Under the pieces are notes generated by a model. That model made no database searches and was not told the DNA's origin. It saw only the letters and a list, made by a program, of their open reading frames with translations. Positions 51,476 through 60,486 of a stretch of 64,000 bases of DNA are shown here, one piece after another (the first letter of the stretch is position 1; each line of letters starts with the position of its first letter). The position numbers and the translations under genes were made by a program. This DNA comes from Frankiaceae bacterium (GTDB lineage Bacteria > Actinomycetota > Actinomycetes > Mycobacteriales > SCTD01), in NCBI GenBank assembly GCA_016650445.1, contig JAENVS010000005.1, positions 1-64,000 on the forward strand, given 5' to 3'.

Positions 51476-52921
51476 CTAGCAGTGGCCCTGCGGCCGGAAG
51501 GCGAGCTTGCTGCTGACGGTCGCCTCTCCCGCGCCGGTGAAGCGGATGCGCGTCCAGGACCCGTGCTTCTCCAAGCAGGCCGGCCCGTCGACCGACAGCC
51601 ACCGCGACCATCGCACGACGAGGTCGACGTACGCGCGTTGCGGCGAGCGGAGCGAGATCGTCGTCCGGCCGGTCCTGAGCACCTCCACCGGCTTCGAGGC
51701 GATCGGCTTGGCATCGATGAACCTCCACACCACCCAGTCGTCGTCGGACCACACCCGCTCGAGCCCTCTCACGCTGCCCACCAGCAGCAGCGCCCGCTCG
51801 CCTCGTCCGCCGCGGTCCGCCTTGGCGTTGGGCGCGAGCGCGACGTAGTCAACGGCGTTGTCGATCAGCCACTGGCGGTACTCCTCGGTCGACAGCGCGC
51901 CCCGGTAGAACGGGAAAAGGTTGCGTCCGGTGTCGACCTGCCGCGACCAGCCTCGCGCGAGCGGCACGATCGGCGCGATGCGGCTCGCTTCGCCATGATC
52001 TCGCAGCGGCACGACCTCGACGCGCTTGGCGTCGAGAGCCACCAGCTGGCGCGTCACCGCGGTGAAGGACGGCGCGTGCTTGGCCCTCAGATCGGCGTAC
52101 GGCGGCTGCAGCTGCCAGTACGAGAGCAACACCGCGAGCGGTACGACGACCTTCCAGTGCTCCGTTGCCGTGGCGAGCACCAGCGGTGCTGCCAGCAGCA
52201 GCCCGAGTCGCAGGATGTTGCTGCCGAAGGGGTCCGGTGAGAGCAGCAGCAGAGAGGACGCGAGTGCGTACATCAGCGCGCCGAAGCGGATCGACCACGA
52301 GTGGGTGAGCAGCGCGAGGAGCAAGCCTGCGATGACGGCGTACGGCGCGGAGGCGTACTCGTAGGGCTGGATGCCGCCGGTCGGGAACAGCCAGCCGAGG
52401 ATGCCGACCGGCAGCGCCGAGGCCACGCCGATCGGCCAACCGCCAGGCTTGCGCCGCAGCACCAGCGACGCCGCCGCCAACCCGAGGAACGCAGCGGCAA
52501 CCGGACTGGCGAAGGCGGTCAGCACGGCGAGCGCGACCGCGGGCACACGGCGCGGCAGCACCACCAGGGCCGCGAGCGCGAACACCGCGCCGATCGCGAA
52601 GGTCGTCCGCCCGCTCACGACATCCGCGACGCAGAAGACCGCGCCCGAGTACGCACCCGCGGTGGGGTGTGGCGTGTTGCGCAGCAGCCGCGCGAGCAGC
52701 AGCGCGGCTGCGACGGCGGAGATCAGACCCGTGAGCCCGACACCGACAACGGCCATCACGTACGGCGAGAAGATGCTGTAACCGAAGGGGTGGATCCCGG
52801 CGTACCAGGACAGGTCGACGGGCGTCAGCGGGTAGTCCCGCGCGAAGCTCGCGCGGGCCTCTTGCGCCGCGTAATCGGTCCCGCTGTGCGGCAGCAGCAA
52901 CAGGTGCAGGAGCCCGAGCAC
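51476..52921 (-). CDS. Polytopic membrane protein of unknown function (possible GT-C-like)
   Basis: The protein has 481 residues from GTG 52921. About nine to ten membrane helices occupy the first 280 residues. A C-terminal extracytoplasmic domain of about 200 residues contains a Cys pair (DGPACLEKHG and the final GHC). The first loop has HSGTDYAAQEARASFARDYPLTPVDLSWYAG, where an Asp follows a helix as in GT-C glycosyltransferases. The first helix looks truncated at this start; an upstream CTG (TRTEWRAGALAAV) would lengthen it but overlap the hydrolase end. Similar proteins are seen across actinobacteria without known function. Confidence 0.7.
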   Translation of the reverse strand: MLGLLHLLLLPHSGTDYAAQEARASFARDYPLTPVDLSWYAGIHPFGYSIFSPYVMAVVGVGLTGLISAVAAALLLARLLRNTPHPTAGAYSGAVFCVADVVSGRTTFAIGAVFALAALVVLPRRVPAVALAVLTAFASPVAAAFLGLAAASLVLRRKPGGWPIGVASALPVGILGWLFPTGGIQPYEYASAPYAVIAGLLLALLTHSWSIRFGALMYALASSLLLLSPDPFGSNILRLGLLLAAPLVLATATEHWKVVVPLAVLLSYWQLQPPYADLRAKHAPSFTAVTRQLVALDAKRVEVVPLRDHGEASRIAPIVPLARGWSRQVDTGRNLFPFYRGALSTEEYRQWLIDNAVDYVALAPNAKADRGGRGERALLLVGSVRGLERVWSDDDWVVWRFIDAKPIASKPVEVLRTGRTTISLRSPQRAYVDLVVRWSRWLSVDGPACLEKHGSWTRIRFTGAGEATVSSKLAFRPQGHC

Positions 52922-52956
52922 GGCCGCGAGGGCGCCGGCCCGCCACTCCGTGCGGG

Positions 52957-53952
52957 TCAGGACGTACCGGGCGACGCCGGTGCCTTCTTCGCCGGTGCCT
53001 TCTTCGCCGGTGCCTTCTTCGCCGGTGCCTTCTTCGCCGGTGCCTTCTTCGCCGGTGCCTTCTTCGCCGGTGCCTTCTTCGCCGGTGCCTTCTTCGCGGC
53101 TGTCGTCGTCACATCGTCGCGGAGGAAGTCGAGCAGCACCTCGGTCACGACCGTGGTCGCCTCCTCGATCACGAAATGGCCGGCACCGGGCACGGTCACC
53201 ATCACGCAGTCGGCGCCGAGGTCGCGCACGACCGACTCACCCGTGCCGATCGGCAGGACCGGGTCGAGAGCCCCCCACAGGACCATGCTCTTCTCGACCT
53301 TCACGCGCGGGGCCCCGGCCATCGGCGTGCGGGTCACCAGCGCCTTCACCCGCGGTCGCGCGGCGGCGCGGTAGTAACCGAGCATCGCGGAGACCTTCTC
53401 CGGGTCCGTGTAGGCAGCCTCGTACTCGGCGCGGCGCTCGTTGTCGAGCGGCTCCGTCGCCTTCCACGCGAGGCTGAGCATGAGATCGACCACGCGGTGT
53501 CCGCCGAGCCGGAAGATCAGCTCCGGCAGGGCGGGGGTGGCGAACAGCGGGATGTGCAGCGCGCGGTGCAGCGGCACCTGACGGAACGGCGCGTTGGCGA
53601 CACACAGCCGCCGCACGAGATCTGGGCGCTGGCCCGCAAGGCCGAGGGCGAGCGAGCCGCCCCAGTCATGGCCGACGACGTCGACCGCGCCCGTGGCCTC
53701 CGACTCGATCAGCGCCGCGAGCTGGGCGACGAGCGACGCGACGTCGAACGGACCGGCGTACGACGATCCGCCGAGTCCGGGCAGGTCGGGCGCGAGCACC
53801 CGCCGGCCGACCGCCAGCCTCGGCGCGACATCGCGCCAGACCGACGACGTCTCGGGGACGCCATGCAGCAGCAGCACCGGAGTCCCGCTGCCGCTGCCTT
53901 CCTCGCGCAGCAGGAAGCGGGTGTCGGCGACGGTGATGGTCCTGACGCTCAT
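52957..53952 (-). CDS. Alpha/beta hydrolase (epoxide hydrolase/haloalkane dehalogenase type) with KKAPA-repeat tail
   Basis: The 331-residue protein has LLLHGVPETSSVW (oxyanion hole), the nucleophile elbow VGHDWGGSLAL with Asp as nucleophile, LWGALDPVLPIGTGE (acid), and GAGHFVIEE (His). An Asp nucleophile points to epoxide hydrolases or haloalkane dehalogenases, not esterases. The last 50 residues are eight KKAPA repeats, a Lys-rich tail like those of histone-like proteins. The ATG overlaps the glnE stop (ATGA), so translation is coupled. M. tuberculosis carries an epoxide-hydrolase-like gene (ephD) next to dlaT, but orthology is not established. Confidence 0.87.
   Translation of the reverse strand: MSVRTITVADTRFLLREEGSGSGTPVLLLHGVPETSSVWRDVAPRLAVGRRVLAPDLPGLGGSSYAGPFDVASLVAQLAALIESEATGAVDVVGHDWGGSLALGLAGQRPDLVRRLCVANAPFRQVPLHRALHIPLFATPALPELIFRLGGHRVVDLMLSLAWKATEPLDNERRAEYEAAYTDPEKVSAMLGYYRAAARPRVKALVTRTPMAGAPRVKVEKSMVLWGALDPVLPIGTGESVVRDLGADCVMVTVPGAGHFVIEEATTVVTEVLLDFLRDDVTTTAAKKAPAKKAPAKKAPAKKAPAKKAPAKKAPAKKAPAKKAPASPGTS
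52975..53094 (-). repeat. Eight tandem 15-bp units encoding KKAPA
   Basis: The plus-strand unit CGCCGGTGCCTTCTT is repeated eight times without a mismatch (120 bp), translating as KKAPA on the minus strand. Perfect identity at the DNA level suggests recent expansion and a tendency to change copy number. It lies inside the hydrolase gene and keeps the frame. Confidence 0.9.
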
Positions 53953-56900
53953 TGATAGAACACCCTCTCCACGACGGCGCGGGCTCTGCGGGTCGCGCGC
54001 CGGTAGTCGTCGAGGAACGTGCCAGACGCCCCGGCAGGGTATCCGAGCGCGCGGGCCACCCCGGCCAGCTCCCGACCGCTGGACGGCAGTGCCGCCGCGG
54101 GCCGCCCGCGCACCAGCATCAGGGCATTGCGCACCCGGACCGCCAGGCTCCACGCGGTCGCGAGGACCGTCCCGTCATCGTCGTCGACGAGCCCGGCATC
54201 CACGGCGGCGGTCAGCGCATCGAGGGTCGACGTCGTGCGCAGTGCCTCGACAGCGTGTGCATGGCGGAGCTGCAGCAGCTGGACGGTCCACTCGACGTCG
54301 GCGATGCCACCCTTGCCGAGCTTGATCGCCAACCCGGTGTCGACGTTCTTGGGCATCCGCTCGTTCTCGACGCGGGCCTTGATGCGGCGGATCTCCACGA
54401 CCTGCTCGTCGGTCAGCCCGCCCGCGGGCCAGCGCACCGCTTCGACGTCGGCGAGCAGGCGGTCGGACAGCTCGGTGTCGCCCGCCAGGTGTGACGCGCG
54501 CAGGAGTGCCTGCGCCTCCCACAGCGCCGACCAGCGCCGGTAGTAGGCGGCGTACGACGCAACGCTCCTCGTCAGCGGACCCTGTCGTCCTTCGGGACGC
54601 AGGTCGGCGTCGACCGCGAGGGGCGGGTCCGGCGCCGGCAGCGCGAGCAGTCGCCGGAGCTCGTTGGCGACGTCGTGCGCCACGGCCGCCGCCTCCGCAT
54701 CCGTCGCGCCTGCGACCGGCTCGTGCACGAACATCACGTCGGCATCGGAGCCGTAGCCCTGCTCGTGCCCGCCGAGCCGGCCCAGGGCGATGACCGCGAG
54801 CCGCATCGGCAACGGGCCGCGTCGCTCCGTCTCGATCTTCCTGCTGGCGACCTCGAGCGCGGCTGCGACCGTCGCGGCCGCGATGTCCGACAGGGCAATG
54901 CCCACGCCTTTCGCGTCGAGCAGCCCGAGCAGGTCGGCGCACGCGACCCGCAGCAGCTCCTGCCGGCGCAGTCCACGGACGGCCGCGACGGAGGCCTCCC
55001 AGTCGTCGCGGCGACGGGCCACCGACGTGAACGCGCTGTGCAGCACCGCTGCATCGCGGGGGACGAGCTCCTCGTCGGAGCCGAGCATCCGCACCGCGTC
55101 GGGCGCGCGGCCGAGCAGGTCGGCGACGTAGCGGGACGACGCGAGCAACCGGGCCAGCCGCTCCGCCGCGGTGCCCTCATCGCGCAGGAGCCGCAGGTAC
55201 CACGGCGTAGAGCCCAGGGCGTCGGAGACCTGCCGGAACGACAGCAGCCCCGCATCGGGGTCGGCGGCGTCGGCGAACCAGCCGAGCATCGCGGGGAGCA
55301 GCGTCTGCTGGATCGCCGCGCGTCGCGAGACGCCCTCAGTCAGCGCCTCGAGGTGGCGCAGCGCCACCGCGGGCTGCGCGAAGCCCAGCGCCTGGAGCCG
55401 GGCTCCGGCCGCCTCGGGCGTCAGCCGCGCCTCGGCGGCCGGCAGCCGGGCGACGGCCGAGAGCAGCGGTCGGTAGAAGAGCTTCTCGTGCAGCCGGCGT
55501 ACCTCGCGGCTGTAGCCGGCGCGCTCGCGAGACAGCATCGCGACGGCGTCGCCGCGGTAGCCCATCGCCCGGGCCACCCGCCGCAGCCCGACCTCGTCGT
55601 CGGCGGCCGGCAGCAGATGGGTACGCCGCAGGCGGTGCAGCTGCAGGCGGTGCTCCACCGCTCGTAGCCACCGGTACGCCTCGGACAGGTGCCGGGCGTC
55701 CTCCCGGCCGACGTAGCCGCCGGCCGCGAGCTGATCGAGCGCCACCAGCGTCGTACCGCTTCGGACGGTGCCATCGGCGCGACCGTGCACGAGCTGCAGC
55801 AGCTGCACCGCGAACTCGACGTCGCGCAGCCCACCCGGCCCGAGCTTCACCTCGCGGTCGGCTGCGGCCTCGCCGAGATCGGCCCGCAGCGTCGACTCGA
55901 CCCGGCGGCGCATCGCCTGGACGTCCTCGACAAAGTTCGGCCGATCCCCCACCGCCCACACCAGCGGCGACAGGACGTCGACGTACGCCGCTCCGAGCTC
56001 GAGGTCACCGGCGATCGGCCGCGACTTGAGCAGGGCCTGGAACTCCCATGTACCGGCCCACCGGCGGTAGTAGGCCTCGTGGCTGGCGAGGGTGCGCACC
56101 AGCGGCCCGGCCTTGCCCTCGGGACGCAGGGCCGCGTCGACCGGCCAGGCGACCTCCGCACAGACCCGCATCATCCCGGCGGCGAGGGTCGTCGCCGTCC
56201 GCAGCGCATCGTCGTCGGCGACGTCGCCGAGCGGTTCCGCGACGAAGACGACGTCGACGTCGCTGACGTAGTTGAGCTCGCGTCCCCCGGCCTTGCCCAT
56301 GCCGATGACGGCGAGCCGACAGGGCGGTGCGTCGTCGGGAAGCCCAGCGAGGGCGACCGAGAGACCCGCAGTGAGGGTTGCCGCGGCAAGGTCCGCCAGC
56401 TCGGCGGCGACGTCCTCGACGGCGACCTCACCGGACAGGTCGCGGGCAGCGAGGGCAAGCAGGCAACGGCGGTACGCCGCCCGCAGCGCCGCGACCACGT
56501 CCGGCCCGGTGCCCCTGGCAGGTGAGCCGTCGGTGCCGGTGGGTGGCGTGGCACCGGCACCGGCACCGACGGCGTCGAGCAGCTGCCACTGCAGACCGAA
56601 CCGGCTGGGCCGCGCCCTCGTGATGTCGTCGTCGGCCAGCACGGTCCAGTCCTGCGGATGAGCAGCGAGGTGATCGCCGAGCGCGGTGCTGGCGCCGAGA
56701 ACGCCGAGCAGCCGCCGACGAAGGCCGTCGGAGTCACGCAGTGACCGGAGCAGCGCGGCCGGTCGCGGCAGCGCGGCAACGAGCCGCTCGAGCCCGGACA
56801 CCGCGAGATCCGGCTCCACCGTCTCCGACAGTGCCAGGACGACGACCGCGGCCTCCTCATCGGCGGGCGCGCCGTCGGCCCACAAGCCGATCACGCTGAG

Positions 56901-56999
56901 CGCGCGCTCGGCGGCATCGCTGTCGGCGAACCCGAGGCGCACCAGCCTCGTCCGGCTCGTCACCCCTCTCGGGTGCTCGTCGAACCGGGGCGCCGTCAC
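53949..56999 (-). CDS. glnE: Bifunctional glutamine synthetase adenylyltransferase/adenylyl-removing enzyme
   Basis: The 1016-residue cytoplasmic protein adds AMP to, and removes it from, the regulatory Tyr of GlnA. Two nucleotidyltransferase domains are visible: the N-terminal one with VIGMGKAGGRELNYVSDVDVVFV (about residue 230) and the C-terminal one with VIALGRLGGHEQGYGSDADVMFV (about 735). The first carries the removing activity and the second the adenylylating one in characterised enzymes. Each is followed by a helical GlnD-PII uridylyltransferase-like region with KLGPGGLRDVEF and KLGKGGIADVEW. It starts at GTG, 12 bp after the amidotransferase gene. Confidence 0.95.
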   Translation of the reverse strand: MTAPRFDEHPRGVTSRTRLVRLGFADSDAAERALSVIGLWADGAPADEEAAVVVLALSETVEPDLAVSGLERLVAALPRPAALLRSLRDSDGLRRRLLGVLGASTALGDHLAAHPQDWTVLADDDITRARPSRFGLQWQLLDAVGAGAGATPPTGTDGSPARGTGPDVVAALRAAYRRCLLALAARDLSGEVAVEDVAAELADLAAATLTAGLSVALAGLPDDAPPCRLAVIGMGKAGGRELNYVSDVDVVFVAEPLGDVADDDALRTATTLAAGMMRVCAEVAWPVDAALRPEGKAGPLVRTLASHEAYYRRWAGTWEFQALLKSRPIAGDLELGAAYVDVLSPLVWAVGDRPNFVEDVQAMRRRVESTLRADLGEAAADREVKLGPGGLRDVEFAVQLLQLVHGRADGTVRSGTTLVALDQLAAGGYVGREDARHLSEAYRWLRAVEHRLQLHRLRRTHLLPAADDEVGLRRVARAMGYRGDAVAMLSRERAGYSREVRRLHEKLFYRPLLSAVARLPAAEARLTPEAAGARLQALGFAQPAVALRHLEALTEGVSRRAAIQQTLLPAMLGWFADAADPDAGLLSFRQVSDALGSTPWYLRLLRDEGTAAERLARLLASSRYVADLLGRAPDAVRMLGSDEELVPRDAAVLHSAFTSVARRRDDWEASVAAVRGLRRQELLRVACADLLGLLDAKGVGIALSDIAAATVAAALEVASRKIETERRGPLPMRLAVIALGRLGGHEQGYGSDADVMFVHEPVAGATDAEAAAVAHDVANELRRLLALPAPDPPLAVDADLRPEGRQGPLTRSVASYAAYYRRWSALWEAQALLRASHLAGDTELSDRLLADVEAVRWPAGGLTDEQVVEIRRIKARVENERMPKNVDTGLAIKLGKGGIADVEWTVQLLQLRHAHAVEALRTTSTLDALTAAVDAGLVDDDDGTVLATAWSLAVRVRNALMLVRGRPAAALPSSGRELAGVARALGYPAGASGTFLDDYRRATRRARAVVERVFYQ

Positions 57000-57011
57000 C
57001 CGGTCATCGTG

Positions 57012-57749
57012 TCAGGAGACGACCGGCAGGTAGGTGCGCGTCTCGCCGCGGACGAGCGCCGCGAACCGCTCGACGAACGGGTGCCAGACCTCCTCGATCT
57101 CCGGCAGCACGTCCACCGCACGGTCGGCCACCTGCTCGGGGTCGAGCCCCGAGGCGCGCACGCCGTCGGCATCAGCGGCTGCCCAGCCGCGGACCATCTC
57201 CGGCGGGGTCTCGATGTGGAACTGCAGGCCGTAGGCCTTGGCGCCGACCCGGAACGCCTGGTTGGCGTAGCGAGGGCTGCCTGCCAGCAGCACGGCACGC
57301 GGCGGCAGGTCGACGATCGCGTCCCAGTGCCACTGCACGACGACGGGCGAGAGCGGGATCTCACTGAACAGCGGGTCATCGAATGCCGCGTCGCGCTTCG
57401 AGACCAGTCGCGCACCGAACTCGGGGCCCTGGTCGCCTGCTCGCACCCGCCCACCCATCGCCTCGGCGAGCAGCTGCGCGCCGAGGCAGATGCCGAGGAC
57501 TGGGAGGCCCTCCCGGGCGGCGTTGCGCAGCAGCTGCTTCGTCTGCCGGAGCCACGGTGCCGAGGCGTCGTCGTACGCCTGCTGCGGTCCACCCATCACG
57601 ACGAGCGCATCGGCGGTGAGCTGCCCGGGCAGCCGGTCACCGTTCCAGGGCTCGACGACGTCGAGCTCGACGCCGGCCGCGGGCAGCCACTGCGAGAGCG
57701 TCCCTGGCGACTCCGCTGCCGTGTGCGTGATGACCAGGGCACGGGCCAT
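57012..57749 (-). CDS. Class I glutamine amidotransferase-like protein
   Basis: The 245-residue protein has the GATase1 fold: VVMGGPQQAYDD, the nucleophile C88 in GICLGAQLLAEA, and the His/Glu pair in YGLQFHIETPP. It would release ammonia from glutamine or act on a gamma-glutamyl compound; similar proteins are annotated as GuaA-like or PuuD-like. The ATG directly abuts the glnA2 stop (TAGATG), so the two genes are coupled. Its place between glnA2 and glnE suggests a role in glutamine or gamma-glutamyl metabolism, but the reaction is unknown. Confidence 0.88.
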   Translation of the reverse strand: MARALVITHTAAESPGTLSQWLPAAGVELDVVEPWNGDRLPGQLTADALVVMGGPQQAYDDASAPWLRQTKQLLRNAAREGLPVLGICLGAQLLAEAMGGRVRAGDQGPEFGARLVSKRDAAFDDPLFSEIPLSPVVVQWHWDAIVDLPPRAVLLAGSPRYANQAFRVGAKAYGLQFHIETPPEMVRGWAAADADGVRASGLDPEQVADRAVDVLPEIEEVWHPFVERFAALVRGETRTYLPVVS

Positions 57750-59096
57750 CTACAGCACCGGCAGGTAGCGGCCGAGCTCGAACGGCGTGACCTCGGACCG
57801 GTACGCCTGCCACTCCGCGCGCTTGTTGCGCAGGAAGAAGTCGAAGACGTGCTCACCCAGCGTCTCGGCGACGAGCTCGCTGGTCTCCATGACCCGGCAC
57901 GCGTCGGACAGGCTCGTCGGCAGCGGGGTCATCCCCATCGCGCGCCGCTCACCGTCGGACAGCTGCCACACGTCGTCCTCGGCGCCGGGCGGCAGGGGGT
58001 ACTCCTCCTCGATGCCCTTCAGCCCCGCCGCGAGCAGGACCGCGAAGCAGAGGTAGGGATTCGTCGCACTGTCCGGGCTGCGCACCTCGACGCGCGTGCT
58101 GTTGCCCTTGGTCGGCTTGTACATCGGCACCCGTACGAGCGCGCTGCGGTTGTTGGACCCCCAGCAGACGTACGGCGGCGCCTCTCCCCCGGCGACGAGC
58201 CGCTTGTAAGAGTTGACCCACTGGTTGGTCACCGCGGTGATCTCGGCGGCGTGCTTGAGCAGTCCGGCGATGAAGTGCTTGCCGACACTCGACAGGTAGA
58301 GGGGGTCGGACGGGTCGTGGAAGGCGTTGCGGTCGCCCTCGAACAACGACAGGTGCGTGTGCATCCCGCTGCCGGGCTGATCGCCGAACGGCTTGGGCAT
58401 GAAGGTCGCGTAGACGCCCTGCGTGAGCGCGACCTCCTTGATGACGTGCCGGGTCGTGAGGATGTTGTCCGCGGTCGTCAGCGCATCGGCGTACCGAAGG
58501 TCGATCTCCTGCTGACCCGGGGCGACCTCGTGGTGGCTGAACTCGACCGAGATGCCGAGTCGCTCCAGCATCGTGATCGTCGTACGCCGGAAGTCGTGGC
58601 TCACGTCGTGCGGTGTCAGGTCGAAGTAGCCACCCGCGTCGACCGGCTCGGGGGCGACGCCCTTCTTGGGCAGCTCCTTGAGCAGGAAGAACTCGATCTC
58701 CGGGTGCGTGTAGAAGGTGAAGCCGGCAGCCGCCGCCTTGTCGAGTGCACGCCGCAGCACGTGTCGAGGGTCGGCCCAGGAGGGGGTCCCGTCGGGCATC
58801 GTGATGTCGCAGAACATCCGCGCCGTGCCCGGTGACTCGCCGCGCCAGGGCAGCACCTGGAACGTCGCCGGGTCGGGCTTGGCGAGCATGTCGGACTCGT
58901 GCACGCGGGCGAAGCCCTCGATAGCCGAGCCGTCGAAGCCGATGCCCTCGGCGAACGCGCCTTCGAGCTCGGCCGGCGCGATGGCCACCGACTTCAAGGT
59001 CCCGAGCACGTCGGTGAACCACAGCCGCACGAAGCGGATGTCGCGCTCTTCCAACGTGCGAAGGACGAACTCCTGCTGCTTGTCGATCGAGCTCAT
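57750..59096 (-). CDS. glnA2: Glutamine synthetase-like protein GlnA2
   Basis: The 448-residue protein has the type I glutamine synthetase motifs GFDGSAIEGFARVHESDM, PEIEFFLL, HHEVAPGQQEIDLRY, KPFGDQPGSGMHTHLS and RSPDSATNPYL. The region of the adenylylation Tyr reads VWQLSDGER, so it is not a GlnE target. In Streptomyces coelicolor GlnA2 is a gamma-glutamylpolyamine synthetase; in mycobacteria glnA2 is glnE's neighbour. Here it heads an operon with an amidotransferase, glnE and a hydrolase. The start is ATG. No GlnR box was seen in the 74 bp upstream. Confidence 0.94.
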   Translation of the reverse strand: MSSIDKQQEFVLRTLEERDIRFVRLWFTDVLGTLKSVAIAPAELEGAFAEGIGFDGSAIEGFARVHESDMLAKPDPATFQVLPWRGESPGTARMFCDITMPDGTPSWADPRHVLRRALDKAAAAGFTFYTHPEIEFFLLKELPKKGVAPEPVDAGGYFDLTPHDVSHDFRRTTITMLERLGISVEFSHHEVAPGQQEIDLRYADALTTADNILTTRHVIKEVALTQGVYATFMPKPFGDQPGSGMHTHLSLFEGDRNAFHDPSDPLYLSSVGKHFIAGLLKHAAEITAVTNQWVNSYKRLVAGGEAPPYVCWGSNNRSALVRVPMYKPTKGNSTRVEVRSPDSATNPYLCFAVLLAAGLKGIEEEYPLPPGAEDDVWQLSDGERRAMGMTPLPTSLSDACRVMETSELVAETLGEHVFDFFLRNKRAEWQAYRSEVTPFELGRYLPVL

Positions 59097-59170
59097 CTCC
59101 GCAGGTCAGGGGGCGCGGCCCAGAGCCCCGGCGTGCACCGCGATCCTAGGCCGTGCCCCTGACTGCGGTA

Positions 59171-60247
59171 TCAGGCCAGCATGCGCGGCAGGCGCGACGC
59201 GCGCGGCCGCACGTGACGGCCCTGGTAGAAGAGCACGTCGAACCGCATCCGGCCGGCCTGCAGCATCAGCACACCCATGCCTATCGCGGCGGCCGCGGTC
59301 AGCGCGAGCAGACCGGTCGGCGCACCGGTGAACGGCAGCGTCGGCGCGGGTGCCGCAGGAGCGGCCGCACCAGCGGCAGCCGGTGCAGCAGCGGTGGACG
59401 TCGCCGCACCGGATGCGGCACCAGACGCCGTACCCGCGACGGTCATCGTTGTGCCGCCACCGGCCGTCTCCGGCACCACGGTCGTCGTGACCTCGGTCGG
59501 CACCGTCTCGGGTGCCGGCACTCCGGCGGTCGTCACCGGCAGGGCGCCGCCACCACCCGCGCCGCCGCCGGCGGTGCCACCACCGGTCGCACCGCTGGTT
59601 GCACCGGTCGACGCACCGGTCGACGCACCCGTGGAAGCACCCGTCGACGCACCCGTGGACGCACCGGTCGACGCACCGGTCGACGCACCCGTGGAAGCAC
59701 CCGTGGAAGCACCCGTGGAAGCACCCGTCGACGCACCCGTCGACGCACCGGTCGACGCACCGGTGCTGCCGCCGGTGCTGTTACCGCCCGTGCTGCCGCC
59801 GGTTCCGACGCAGGCGTGCGAGAGCACGAGGACGGCGTCGGCGTCCGGGATCAGCCCGCTCAACGCCGCCACCGCATCGGTGACCGTCGTCGCGCCGTTC
59901 GTGACGACGTTGATGCCCTTGCCGTTCTGCACGACCTGGGCGCTCGTCACGCTGCCGGCGTTGAAGGTCGCGTTGATCGACATGATGTCAGCGTCGGTGG
60001 AGTTCGGACTGGCATCCAGGGCCGGGACGACGAAGTGCCACAGGGTGTCGGTCCCGCTGTAGCCGGAGCACTCGGCCCCGCTCTGGAAGGCACTTGCTGC
60101 GCTGCCCTGCTGGCTGGTCTTCAGATTCGCCGACGACGTGTCGGCTTGCGCCGCAGCAGCAAGCAGGCCACCCGCGGTGAGCCACAGTGCCGTCGCCGTC
60201 GTCGTGATGGCGGCGCGCTGCCAAGGATTGCGTGTACGTGTGCTCAT
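59171..60247 (-). CDS. Surface protein with GAST repeats and LPFTG-type sortase signal
   Basis: The 358-residue reading starts at ATG 60247 behind a G-rich site and has a signal peptide ending near AAAAQA. A 110-residue domain with a Cys pair (GAECSGYSG, SHACVG) follows. Then come 13 GAST repeats and a Ser/Thr/Ala/Pro-rich stalk. The end carries LPFTG, a hydrophobic helix (GLLALTAAAAIGMGVLMLQ) and RMRFDVLFYQ... of about 26 residues. LPxTG-type sortase substrates are fixed to peptidoglycan; the tail is longer than the usual few residues. It uses a different anchor from the six VPE proteins. No sortase gene is in the window. Confidence 0.82.
   Translation of the reverse strand: MSTRTRNPWQRAAITTTATALWLTAGGLLAAAAQADTSSANLKTSQQGSAASAFQSGAECSGYSGTDTLWHFVVPALDASPNSTDADIMSINATFNAGSVTSAQVVQNGKGINVVTNGATTVTDAVAALSGLIPDADAVLVLSHACVGTGGSTGGNSTGGSTGASTGASTGASTGASTGASTGASTGASTGASTGASTGASTGASTGASTGASTGATSGATGGGTAGGGAGGGGALPVTTAGVPAPETVPTEVTTTVVPETAGGGTTMTVAGTASGAASGAATSTAAAPAAAGAAAPAAPAPTLPFTGAPTGLLALTAAAAIGMGVLMLQAGRMRFDVLFYQGRHVRPRASRLPRMLA
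59607..59762 (-). repeat. Thirteen 12-bp units encoding GAST
   Basis: Thirteen contiguous copies of a 12-bp unit (plus-strand GTCGACGCACCG and variants such as GTGGAAGCACCC) encode (GAST)13 on the minus strand. Variation is at third positions and at Cys/Asn-neutral sites that keep the protein sequence, so purifying selection on the peptide is likely. The array forms a flexible O-glycosylatable stalk. Confidence 0.9.
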
Positions 60248-60486
60248 CGGCCCCCCCGATGCCCCCCGACCGCAACGCAGGTGTCGCGATCGGTGCGGCG
60301 GTCCCGTCAGGACGCCGCAACGTGAGCCCTTCCACACCTTTCTGTCGTCACCTGCACACGGATTGTGATACTTCGCCCGGGTTTGATTACCGAGAGTGAC
60401 CGTTCCCCTACGGGCGGCACCGCCGTACGGTGGTGGCAGCGCACGCACCTCGCCGAGGTCCGCGTGACGCCCGGAGAGGGACGCGC
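60248..60486. promoter_or_regulatory. Divergent intergenic region between LPFTG protein and GGDEF protein
   Basis: This 239-bp gap holds the promoters of both flanking genes. The stretch 60330-60415 is the most AT-rich of the neighbourhood (TTTGATTACCGAG, CACACGGATTGTGATACTTCG). No known riboswitch was recognised. Confidence 0.4.

Noticed and set aside
52975-53094. The 15-bp tandem array as a CRISPR-like or minisatellite element
   Set aside because: There are no spacers and the units keep the reading frame of the hydrolase; it is a coding repeat.
59607-59762. The 12-bp array as an intergenic satellite
   Set aside because: It lies in frame inside a protein with signal peptide and LPFTG signal, and its variation is largely synonymous.
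60248-60486. Possible cyclic di-GMP or cyclic di-AMP riboswitch upstream of the GGDEF or surface protein gene
   Set aside because: I could not find the conserved cores of either riboswitch class; only ordinary intergenic sequence was seen.
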